This document shows positions 24,906 through 31,745 of a DNA stretch of 64,000 nt, piece after piece (position 1 is the first letter of the stretch; every line of letters starts with the position of its first letter). This stretch comes from Amycolatopsis sp. NBC_01480 (GTDB taxonomy: Bacteria; Actinomycetota; Actinomycetes; Mycobacteriales; Pseudonocardiaceae): positions 4,588,001-4,652,000 of the forward strand of contig NZ_CP109442.1 of assembly GCF_036227205.1 (NCBI RefSeq), read 5' to 3'. The translations under genes and the position numbers were made by a program. A model generated the notes under the pieces. It ran no database searches. It saw only the letters and a program-made list of their open reading frames with translations, and was not told the DNA's origin.

Positions 24906-26081
24906 TCAGTCCACCAGGTCGCTGATGCGGCGGGCGAGGAACCGGCGGTCCGCCTCGGTGGTGGCCAGGTCCAGCGCCTGCCGGAAGGCCTCGGCGGCCT
25001 CCGTCCGACGGCCGAGCCGGCGCAGCAGATCACCGCGGGTGGCGGGCAGCAGGTGGTAGCCCGCCAGCCGCGGATCCTCTTGCATGGCCGTCACCAGCGC
25101 GAGCCCCGCTTCGGGGCCGTCCGCCATGGCGACGGCCACCGCGCGGTTCAGCTCCACGACCGGTGACGGCAGGCGTTTCGCCAGCTCCCCGTACAGCGCC
25201 GCGATCTGCGGCCAGTCGGTCGCTTCGGCGGTGGGCGCGCTCGCGTGACAGGCCGCGATCGCCGCTTGCAGCTGGTACGGCCCGGCCGAGCCGCGGCGCC
25301 GGGCCGTCTCGGTCAGGGCCTTTTCCACCAGCGGCAGCCCTTCCTCGATCGCGGCCGCGTCCCAGCGGGAACGGTCCTGGTCCTCGAGCGTGACGAGTTC
25401 GCCGTCTTCGTCGAGGCGCGCTTCGCGGCGTGAGGATTGCAGCAGCATCAACGCCAGCAGGCCCTCGATCTCCGGCTCGGCCGGCATCAGCTCCGCCAGG
25501 ATGCGGGCGAGCCGGATGGCCTCCGCGCACAGCTCGTGGCGGGCGGGCCCGTAACCCTCGTTGAACAGCAGGTACAGCACACCCAGCACGGCCGTCGTCC
25601 GCTCCGGCAGCAGGTGCGCGGGCGGCACGCGGTAGGGGATTCCGGCCTCGCGGATCTTGCGTTTCGTCCGCACCAGCCGTTGCGACATCGTGGACTCGCT
25701 GACCAGGAACGCCCGCGCGATCTCCGACGTGGTCAGCCCGCCGAGCGTGCGCAGCGTCAGCGCGACGCGGCCCTCGAGCGGCAACGCCGGGTGACAGCAG
25801 GTGAACATCAGCCGTAGCCGGTCGTCCTGGACGCCGCTGGGGTCGGCGTCCGGTTCGTCGTGCGAAGCGAGCGTCGCGACGTCGCGGAGCTTCGCCGCTT
25901 CGGTGGCGCTTCGCTTGAGACGCGTCAGGGCGTGGTTGCGCGCCGTGGTCGTGAGCCAGGCGCCCGGCCGGTCGGGAATGCCGTCGCGCGGCCAGCGTTC
26001 GAGCGCGCGGGCCATCGCCTCCTGCGCGCACTCCTCGGCCAGGTCCCAGTCCCCGGTCAGCCGGATCAGCGTGGCGACCAC
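24906..26081 (-). CDS. ECF42-type RNA polymerase sigma factor with C-terminal TPR-like domain
   Basis: A 391-residue extracytoplasmic-function sigma factor. Sigma region 2 (LIRLTGDWDLAEECAQEA, WLTTTARNHALTRLKR) and region 4 (LTLRTLGGLTTSEIARAFLVSES) are followed by a long helical extension of about 220 residues with a TPR-like pattern, typical of group ECF42. No anti-sigma factor gene is present. The DGPF/YCII protein gene lies immediately upstream, which is the hallmark neighbour of the group. The GTG at 26081 is used here, but the frame is open and in character to a CTG at 26132 that overlaps the upstream TGA (CTGA). The true start may therefore be there, adding about 17 residues. Confidence 0.88.
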   Translation of the reverse strand: MVATLIRLTGDWDLAEECAQEAMARALERWPRDGIPDRPGAWLTTTARNHALTRLKRSATEAAKLRDVATLASHDEPDADPSGVQDDRLRLMFTCCHPALPLEGRVALTLRTLGGLTTSEIARAFLVSESTMSQRLVRTKRKIREAGIPYRVPPAHLLPERTTAVLGVLYLLFNEGYGPARHELCAEAIRLARILAELMPAEPEIEGLLALMLLQSSRREARLDEDGELVTLEDQDRSRWDAAAIEEGLPLVEKALTETARRRGSAGPYQLQAAIAACHASAPTAEATDWPQIAALYGELAKRLPSPVVELNRAVAVAMADGPEAGLALVTAMQEDPRLAGYHLLPATRGDLLRRLGRRTEAAEAFRQALDLATTEADRRFLARRISDLVD

Positions 26082-26128
26082 CCGGCCGCCCTCCTCGCGG
26101 AAGGCGGCCGTGACCGCGGCCTCGGTGT

Positions 26129-26500
26129 TCAGGCCTGCTCCGGCTCTTCAGACGGCGCTTCGAACGGCCACAACGGACGGACCTCGATGGGGCCCCACAA
26201 CGCGGCCGGGTGCTTCGACGCGACCTCGATCGCCTCGTCCAGGTCCGCGCACTCCAGCAGGTCGAAGCCGAGGATCTGCTCCTTCGTCTCGGCGAAGGGC
26301 CCGTCCGAAAGCAGCACCTCGCCGTCCTTCACGCGCACGGTGGTCGCCATGCTCGCGGGCCGGAGCCGGTCGCCCATCAGGCGCACGCCGCGCCCGTCCA
26401 TTTCGTCCACCCAGGATTCGGTGGCCGGGTCGGCGGGGCCGTCCTCGGGCGGCTTGCTGCCCTCGTGGCTCTGGCCGCAGATCAGCAACATGTAGCGCAT
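26129..26500 (-). CDS. YCII-related DGPF-motif protein
   Basis: A 123-residue dimeric alpha-beta barrel protein (YCII family). It carries the namesake motif in LLSDGPFAETKEQILGF (about residues 64-80). The start MRYMLLICGQ is canonical. Such proteins accompany, and are often targets of, ECF42 sigma factors; their molecular function is unknown. It is sandwiched between an MFS gene (27 bases upstream) and the sigma factor gene, all on the minus strand. Confidence 0.9.
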   Translation of the reverse strand: MRYMLLICGQSHEGSKPPEDGPADPATESWVDEMDGRGVRLMGDRLRPASMATTVRVKDGEVLLSDGPFAETKEQILGFDLLECADLDEAIEVASKHPAALWGPIEVRPLWPFEAPSEEPEQA

Positions 26501-26527
26501 CGGATCGCTCCTTCTCTCGGGTGTTTC

Positions 26528-27895
26528 CTACCGCGCCTGGGGCGCGAGGTCGAGCCGGCGGGGCTTCAGGGTGGTCGCGCCGGCCAGGGCGCCGAGCGCG
26601 GCGAGTGCCGCCGCGACGGCGAACGCCGGGCCGTCGGCCAGCGTTGTGGCCACTGTGGACAGTGCGGCGACGCCGATCGCGCCGCCGACCTGGAACGCCG
26701 CGGTGTTGACGCCCGAAGCGACTCCGGCGTCCGGTTCGGCGGCGCCGGCCAGCGCCGCGGTGGACCCGGCGAGCCCGCCGCTGCCCAGCCCGAACCCGAC
26801 CAGCGCCAGCCCGGGCACCAGGCCGAGCAGGTACGAGCCGCCCGGCGACACCATGGTCAGCATCAGGCAGCCGACGGCCACCGAAACCAGGCCTGCGACG
26901 GCGACGGGCCGGTAGCCGAACCGCGTCACCGCGGCCTGCCCGGCGGACGCGCCGACGATCGCGAGCACGGGCAGCGCGGTGGCCGCGAGCCCGAACGCCA
27001 GCGGGGACAGGCCGAGTTCCCGCTGCGCGTATTCGGAGACGGTGAGCGAGGTGCCGAACACCGCCATCGCGCCCGCCAGCGTCACCAGGTTCCCGCCGGT
27101 GACCAGGCGGGACCGGAACAGTCCCAAGGGGACCAGCGGCGCCGCCGAGCGTCGTTCGGTCGCGGCGAACACCAGGAACAGCCCGGCGGAAACGGCCAGC
27201 AGCACCAGGGTCCACGGGCTGGTCCAGCCGGCCACCGGCGCGCGGGTCAGCGCGAGGAGGCCACAGGCCAACGCCGCGGTGACGGTCACCGCGCCCGTCA
27301 CGTCGAAGCCGCGCGCGGTGCGTTCCCGGCTCTCCCGCAGCAGGCCCGCGCCCGCCAGCAGCAGCCCGGCGGCCACGGGCACGTTCAGGAAGAACACCCA
27401 CGGCCAGCCCAGCGCGCGGGTCAGCGCGCCACCGACGATGAGCGCGGCCGTCGCGCCGATCCCGCCGACCGAGGACCACGCCGCGATGGCGCGGTTGCGC
27501 TCGGCGCCGTCCGGGAACGTGGTCAGTACCAGCGAAAGCGCGCTCGGTGCCATCAACGCGGCCGAAACGCCTTGCAGCACGCGTGCGCCGATCAGCATCG
27601 CGGGCGTCCAAGCCAGTCCGCACAGCAGCGACGAAACGAGGAACAAAGCCGTCCCGCACAGGAAAACCCGGCGTCGTCCGGCGAGGTCCGCGACGCGGCC
27701 ACCGAGCAGCAGCAGGCCGCCGAAGCTGAGCATGTACGCGGTGAGCACCCACTGCGCGTTGCCGGCGGCGAAGCCCAGCGCCCGGTCGATCGAGGGCAGC
27801 GCGAGCAGCACGATCTGCGAGTCGAGGATGACCATGAAGTTGGCCGTGCAGAGCACGGCGAGCGCCGCCCAGCGGCGGGGGTCGGGCTGGTTCAC
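26528..27895 (-). CDS. MFS multidrug efflux transporter (DHA2/14-TM type)
   Basis: A 455-residue major facilitator superfamily protein. The sequence starts NQPDPRRWAALAVLCTANFM, with VILDSQIVLLALPSI as the first-helix motif, GGRVADLAGRRRVF as motif A and repeated hydrophobic helices to residue 440. GTG 27895 has a well-placed AAGGAG; a longer open start upstream lacks one. Proton-driven export of a drug-like compound is expected. It leads the same-strand group MFS-DGPF-sigma factor. A TGTCGA hexamer (27954-27949, minus strand) upstream resembles an ECF42 -35 element, so the sigma factor may switch on the pump. Confidence 0.88.
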   Translation of the reverse strand: MNQPDPRRWAALAVLCTANFMVILDSQIVLLALPSIDRALGFAAGNAQWVLTAYMLSFGGLLLLGGRVADLAGRRRVFLCGTALFLVSSLLCGLAWTPAMLIGARVLQGVSAALMAPSALSLVLTTFPDGAERNRAIAAWSSVGGIGATAALIVGGALTRALGWPWVFFLNVPVAAGLLLAGAGLLRESRERTARGFDVTGAVTVTAALACGLLALTRAPVAGWTSPWTLVLLAVSAGLFLVFAATERRSAAPLVPLGLFRSRLVTGGNLVTLAGAMAVFGTSLTVSEYAQRELGLSPLAFGLAATALPVLAIVGASAGQAAVTRFGYRPVAVAGLVSVAVGCLMLTMVSPGGSYLLGLVPGLALVGFGLGSGGLAGSTAALAGAAEPDAGVASGVNTAAFQVGGAIGVAALSTVATTLADGPAFAVAAALAALGALAGATTLKPRRLDLAPQAR

Positions 27896-27988
27896 GAGGA
27901 GTCTCCTTCCCGGTCTGTCACCACCCCGACCATCGGGAAGCACCGGAATCGACAGTCCGGGCGGAGTTTTTTGAAACTTAAGTAGTTA

Positions 27989-28022
27989 CTTGACTATCGG
28001 CGGGGGCACGCGGATAGTCAAG
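27989..28022. promoter_or_regulatory. Inverted repeat operator upstream of ArsR gene
   Basis: CTTGACTATC (27989-27998) and GATAGTCAAG (28013-28022) are perfect 10-base arms around a 14-base spacer, ending four bases before the ATG. The left part overlaps AAGTAGTTACTTGACT, a likely promoter segment. Autoregulation by the ArsR-type protein is probable. The divergent MFS gene starts about 95 bases away. Confidence 0.7.
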
Positions 28023-28025
28023 GAC

Positions 28026-28379
28026 ATGGTTAACGATTCGGACTGGCTCGACCGGGTCTTCCAGGCACTGGCCGACTCCACCCGGCGCGAGCTGGTCGAA
28101 CGGCTGGTCCGCGGGCCGGCCGCGGTGAGCGAGCTGGCCCGGCCGTTCGCCATGTCGCTGCCCGCGGTGATGCAGCACCTCCAGGTGCTCCAGGACTGCG
28201 GGCTGGTGCGCTCGGAGAAGAACGGCCGGGTCCGCACCTGCCGGCTCGAGCCGGCGGGGCTGCGGCTGGCGCAGGAGTGGCTGGGCGCGCAGCGCACCGA
28301 CTGGGAGCGCCGGCTGGACCAGCTCGGCGATTTCCTCACCGAAACCGATCAAGGACCCGACCAAGGGAGCACGAGATGA
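28026..28379 (+). CDS. ArsR-family winged-helix regulator
   Basis: A 117-residue ArsR/SmtB-fold repressor (DRVFQALADSTRRELVERL, SELARPFAMSLPAVMQHLQVL, GLVRSEKNGRVRTCRLEP). No metal-binding cysteine cluster is seen, so it belongs to the non-metal branch that commonly precedes an AHSA1 gene. ATG 28026 follows AAGGAC; an upstream in-frame start would run through the operator and is rejected. Its TGA overlaps the ATG of the next gene. The divergent MFS gene may share control. Confidence 0.9.
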   Translation: MVNDSDWLDRVFQALADSTRRELVERLVRGPAAVSELARPFAMSLPAVMQHLQVLQDCGLVRSEKNGRVRTCRLEPAGLRLAQEWLGAQRTDWERRLDQLGDFLTETDQGPDQGSTR

Positions 28380-28810
28380 CCGACGTCTTCACCAAGCACA
28401 GCACGTTCACGCTCGAACGCCGTTACCCGGCGCCGCCGGCGAAGGTGTTCGCCGCCTGGTCCGACCCCGAGACCAAGGCCGCCTGGTTCGCCACGCCCGG
28501 CGGCCAGCACAGCCTGGACTTCCGCGTCGGCGGGCAGGAGGTGAACGCCGCGCGCGGGCTGGTGTTCACCGCCGAATACCACGACATCGTGCCGGGGGAG
28601 CGGCTCGTCTACTCGGGCACCATGCGCTCGCCCGCCGGGATCATCACCACGATTTCGGTGACCACCATCGAACTGGAGTCCGACGGCGACGGCACGCACC
28701 TGGTCCTCACCGAGCAGGGCACTTTCCTCGACGGACACGAGGACCCGTCCTGGCGCGTGCAGGGCACTGGCGACTGGCTCGACCAGCTGGGCGTCTACCT
28801 GGCCGGGTAG
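28376..28810 (+). CDS. AHSA1/SRPBCC family protein
   Basis: A 144-residue START-like protein of the AHSA1 branch (FTLERRYPAPPAKVFAAWSDPETKAAWF, then FRVGGQE, then THLVLTEQGTFLDG). It is translationally coupled to the ArsR gene by the ATGA overlap. This ArsR-AHSA1 pair is widespread; ligand and function are unknown. It is the last gene of the unit, with 53 bases to the next start. Confidence 0.9.
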   Translation: MTDVFTKHSTFTLERRYPAPPAKVFAAWSDPETKAAWFATPGGQHSLDFRVGGQEVNAARGLVFTAEYHDIVPGERLVYSGTMRSPAGIITTISVTTIELESDGDGTHLVLTEQGTFLDGHEDPSWRVQGTGDWLDQLGVYLAG

Positions 28811-28863
28811 TCCGGGCCCGGAGCGGGCAGACTGGCGGAATCGGACACGGGAGGGGAAAGCGC

Positions 28864-29304
28864 GTGGGAGTCGGCAAACCGGTGAAGCGGGTGGTGGCCG
28901 CGGTGGCCGGCGGAGTGCTGGTGGCCGTCGGCGTGGTGCTGCTGGTGCTGCCCGGACCCGGGCTGCTGCTGGTGCTCGCGGGGCTGATCGTGCTGGCCTC
29001 GGAGTTCCCGGCGCTGCAGAAGTTCGTCGACCCCGTGCGCAAGCGCGCGATGAAGGCGGCGGAGGACAGCGTCGCGTCACCGCTGCGGATCGCGGGCTCG
29101 GTGCTCGCCGGTCTGGCCCTGATCGCCGCCGGGGTGGTGTGGGGGCTGGTGAAGACGCTCCCGTTCGGCGGCTGGAGCGCGGGCTCGAGCCTGATCCTGT
29201 CCGGGCTGATCCTGTTCACGTTGCTGATCTGGAGTTACCGCCGGGTTCAGGCCCGTCGTGCTGCGCCGCAGCCGGCGCCGAGTGAGCCCGCGCCGGAGGC
29301 CTAG
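28864..29304 (+). CDS. PGPGW-motif transmembrane protein (TIGR02611-like)
   Basis: A 146-residue membrane protein. The motif LVLPGPGLLLVLAGL at about residues 28-42 spans the first hydrophobic hairpin. A middle amphipathic segment (ALQKFVDPVRKRAMKAAEDS) and two further helices come next. The C-terminal tail is Ala/Pro-rich. GTG 28864 follows GAGGGGAAAG. The family is common in actinobacteria and has no established function. Its TAG shares the palindromic CTAG (29301-29304) with the stop of the convergent lipoprotein gene. Confidence 0.8.
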   Translation: MGVGKPVKRVVAAVAGGVLVAVGVVLLVLPGPGLLLVLAGLIVLASEFPALQKFVDPVRKRAMKAAEDSVASPLRIAGSVLAGLALIAAGVVWGLVKTLPFGGWSAGSSLILSGLILFTLLIWSYRRVQARRAAPQPAPSEPAPEA

Positions 29305-29831
29305 CCGACCGTCCCCGGCCCGGTGATGACAACCGTCTGGCTGAGGAATTTGGCGCCCGGGCCGCAGTGGTCCTTGACGTCGACCTCGTTGACGTTGACG
29401 GTCAAGTCGAAGTGGCCGCTGATCCCCTGGTACGCCCCGGTGCCCGACCCCGCCTCGATGGGCGCCGTGCCGGTGGCCGTCACCAGGCCCGAGCAGGTGG
29501 TGGTGTTCGACGGGAAGTGCGTGAAGGCGTCGACGAGCTTCTTGTCGATGTCCGCGATGTTGATCCGGAACTTGCCCCGGGTGAGGTTCAGGTCGATTTC
29601 GGTGCGCTGGCCGTGCGCGTCGCCGTTCGAGAGGAGGCTCACCGCGTCGCCGTAGTCACCGATCGCGCCGGTGAGCACGACCTTCGCCTTGGTCCCGTCG
29701 TTGTCGCTGTAGTCCGTGAAATTCACGTTGCCGTTGTCCGGCGCGGCGGCGGGCGCCGCAGCCGGACCACACCCGCTCAACGTCAGGGCGGCGAGGGTGA
29801 ACACGATGGTGAACGCAGCCGTTTTGCGCAT
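29301..29831 (-). CDS. Lipoprotein of unknown function
   Basis: A 176-residue exported lipoprotein. The signal sequence ends in LSGC (Cys21), followed by an Ala/Pro-rich linker (GPAAAPAAAPDNG) and a beta-rich domain. Two cysteines (TTTCSG and DHCGPG) could form a disulfide. A GSGTGAYQGISGHFDLTV segment resembles the G-Y-G turn repeats seen in small beta-barrels, but I cannot assign a family. ATG 29831 is chosen because it begins the signal peptide; the open frame upstream is not conserved in character. It is convergent with, and overlaps by 4 bases, the PGPGW gene. Confidence 0.8.
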   Translation of the reverse strand: MRKTAAFTIVFTLAALTLSGCGPAAAPAAAPDNGNVNFTDYSDNDGTKAKVVLTGAIGDYGDAVSLLSNGDAHGQRTEIDLNLTRGKFRINIADIDKKLVDAFTHFPSNTTTCSGLVTATGTAPIEAGSGTGAYQGISGHFDLTVNVNEVDVKDHCGPGAKFLSQTVVITGPGTVG

Positions 29832-29958
29832 GGCTTCAGTGTGTTGGCGTTCGGTCGGCGGGACATCGGGGAAGTCACCCAATGGACCCTGAGAAGGCCA
29901 GGCCGAGCGAGTGACGAGCGGGCCGTTAAAAGACTGCCGGGCTGCTATTCTCGGCCCG

Positions 29959-30630
29959 GTGAGCGCCGGTTTCCAGCGCGCGCGGCGGCCCGAGCAGATC
30001 GAGGCCCGGCGCGTCACGATCCTCGAGACGGCGACCGCGATGCTGCGCGAGCGGCCGGTCGCTGAGATCAGCCTGCGTGAGCTGAGTGACCGCGTGGGGC
30101 TGGCGAAATCCAACGTGCTGCGCTACTTCGACAGCCGCGAGGCGATTTTCCTCGAGGTGCTGGACCAGGTGTGGCGGGCATGGCTCGACGGCGTCGAGCG
30201 GGAGCTGGCCGAGCCGGCCGAGGACGGGCCGGGGTACGCGCGCGAAGAGCGGGTCGCCGCAACGATCGCGCGGTCGCTGCGCGCAGACCGGTTGCTGTGC
30301 GAACTCATCAGCGCCATGGCTTCGGTGCTGGAGCGCAACATCTCCATCGAGTTCGCGCGCGGCTTCAAGGCACGCGCGGCCGCCAACACCGGCCGCCTCG
30401 CCGAGCTGGTCCGGGCCCGGGTGCCGGAGCTGTCGGCCGAGGGCGCGAACCACTTCGCGGTCGCCGCTTTTGTTGTGGTGGCGGGATTGTGGCCGTTCGC
30501 CAACCCGACCGAGGCGGTCGCGTGCGCGGCGGCCGAACTCGGCGCGCCGCCCGCGTCGCGGATGTTCGCGGACGGCCTCACCGAGGGCCTGGTCAACCTG
30601 CTGGTCGGTCTCGTCGCCCGGCAGCGGTGA
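29959..30630 (+). CDS. TetR family transcriptional regulator
   Basis: A 223-residue regulator. The HTH is RRVTILETATAMLRERPVAEISLRELSDRVGLAKSNVLRYFDSREAIF (abbreviated boundaries, residues about 17-65). GTG 29959 starts with SAGFQRARRPEQIEARR, and a TATTCT hexamer lies about ten bases upstream, consistent with a short or absent leader. It is divergent from the lipoprotein gene. It also overlaps the 3' end of the convergent NAD(P)-binding gene by 38 bases. Ligand unknown. Confidence 0.88.
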   Translation: MSAGFQRARRPEQIEARRVTILETATAMLRERPVAEISLRELSDRVGLAKSNVLRYFDSREAIFLEVLDQVWRAWLDGVERELAEPAEDGPGYAREERVAATIARSLRADRLLCELISAMASVLERNISIEFARGFKARAAANTGRLAELVRARVPELSAEGANHFAVAAFVVVAGLWPFANPTEAVACAAAELGAPPASRMFADGLTEGLVNLLVGLVARQR

Positions 30631-31273
30631 TGTCGCGCGGCTCGAGGATCTGCTGCGGATAACCGTCGGCGGTGACGGACACCATCGCGCGGCCCAGCTT
30701 CTCCGTTGTGGTGACGGTCGCGGGCGCCACCCGTCGCAGCAACGACAACAGCGGCCCGGTGAACCGGTAGATCGACCGGTACAGCTGGGTTTTCGAGGTG
30801 ATCCCGTGCAACGGCTGGACCACGCCGGGGCGGAAGAAGTACGTGGTGAGCGGCAGCCGCTTCAGCGCGTTTTCCGTGGCGCCCTTGACCCGCGCCCAGC
30901 GGATGCGCCCGCGCTCGCTGCTGTCGGTGCCGGCGCCCGAGACGTAGATGAACGTGCTGTGCGGCCGTGTGGCCGCCAGCGTCCGGGCGACGGAAAGCGT
31001 GAGCTGGTAAGTGATCCGCTCGTACTCCTCGGCCGGCATGCCCGCGGAGGAGACGCCGAGGCAGAAGAAACACGTGTCGTAACGGGAGAGTTCGGCAGTG
31101 TGCGCGCCCAGGTCCGTGAGGTCTTCGGGGACCAGCTCGGTCAGCTTCGGGTGCACGGTGCCGGTGGCCGTCCGCCCGACCGTGAGGACCTGCTCGACGC
31201 GGTCGTCGGTCAGGCACTCCCGCAGCACGCCCTGCCCGACCATGCCGGTCGCGCCGAACAACAGCACCTTCAT
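30593..31273 (-). CDS. NAD(P)-binding Rossmann-fold protein (NmrA/epimerase-like)
   Basis: A 226-residue atypical short-chain dehydrogenase. MKVLLFGATGMVGQGVLREC is the cofactor loop, followed by TVGR and FCLGVSS. The YERITYQLTLSVARTLAA helix carries the Tyr, and FIYVSGAGTDSSERG the Ser region. A FFRPGVVQPLHG stretch is typical of the group near mitochondrial NDUFA9/TIP30-like proteins. It is coupled by ATGA to the upstream carboxymuconolactone decarboxylase-like gene. Substrate unknown. Its last 38 bases overlap the TetR gene on the other strand. Confidence 0.88.
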   Translation of the reverse strand: MKVLLFGATGMVGQGVLRECLTDDRVEQVLTVGRTATGTVHPKLTELVPEDLTDLGAHTAELSRYDTCFFCLGVSSAGMPAEEYERITYQLTLSVARTLAATRPHSTFIYVSGAGTDSSERGRIRWARVKGATENALKRLPLTTYFFRPGVVQPLHGITSKTQLYRSIYRFTGPLLSLLRRVAPATVTTTEKLGRAMVSVTADGYPQQILEPRDITAAGRRDRPAG

Positions 31274-31668
31274 GCGCCGGTCACCGGCAGCAGCCCGCGC
31301 TCGCCGAACACCTTCTTGGCGACGAGCGTGGCGTTCAGCGACTTCGGGAACCCGCAGTAGCCCGCCGCCTGCAGCAGCGCCTCGATGATCTCCGCCGGCG
31401 TAAGCCCGACGTTCAGCGCGGTGCCGATGTGCACCTCCAGCTGCGGCTCGCACCCGCCGAGCGCGGTCAGCATGCCGATCGTCAGCAGCTGCCGGTCCCG
31501 CGGCACCAGCCCGGGCCGCGAGTAGATCTCCCCGAACCCCCAGGAGACGATCTGCCGGGCCAGGTCCGGCGCTACGTCGCCGAGCGAGTCGATCACCCGC
31601 TGGGCGCTGCCGTCTCCGATGGCGTCCATGGTCCGGACGCCGAGTTCGTACCGCTCTTCTTCGGTCAT
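31270..31668 (-). CDS. Carboxymuconolactone decarboxylase-family protein
   Basis: A 132-residue all-helical AhpD-like protein (MTEEERYELGVRTMDAIGD, then LTIGMLTALGGCEPQLEVHIGTAL, NVGLTPAEIIEALLQAAGYCGFP). There is no CxxC peroxidase pair, so it fits the decarboxylase-like branch. The exact reaction is unknown. It is the first gene of a two-gene unit with the NAD(P)-binding protein, which suggests a small aromatic or lactone pathway. The hairpin at 31696-31729 isolates it from the upstream GH2 gene. Confidence 0.87.
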   Translation of the reverse strand: MTEEERYELGVRTMDAIGDGSAQRVIDSLGDVAPDLARQIVSWGFGEIYSRPGLVPRDRQLLTIGMLTALGGCEPQLEVHIGTALNVGLTPAEIIEALLQAAGYCGFPKSLNATLVAKKVFGERGLLPVTGA

Positions 31669-31695
31669 GCCCTGTTCCTACCAGTGAAAGACGCG

Positions 31696-31729
31696 GAAGG
31701 CCGCCACGAGCGAACCCGTGGCGGCCTTC
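31696..31729. terminator. Hairpin terminator after the GH2 gene
   Basis: GAAGGCCGCCACG (31696-31708) pairs perfectly with CGTGGCGGCCTTC (31717-31729) around an 8-base loop. It ends the minus-strand sugar operon, 17 bases after the GH2 stop. The GAAGGCC/GGCCTTC ends resemble the arms of the hairpins at 1339 and 49546. Confidence 0.75.
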
Positions 31730-31745
31730 ATCGAGCACCGAGCAC

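Noticed and set aside
29301..29831. LpqH-type 19-kDa antigen assignment for the lipoprotein
   Set aside because: Length and lipobox fit, but the mature sequence lacks the conserved LpqH pattern; left as unknown.
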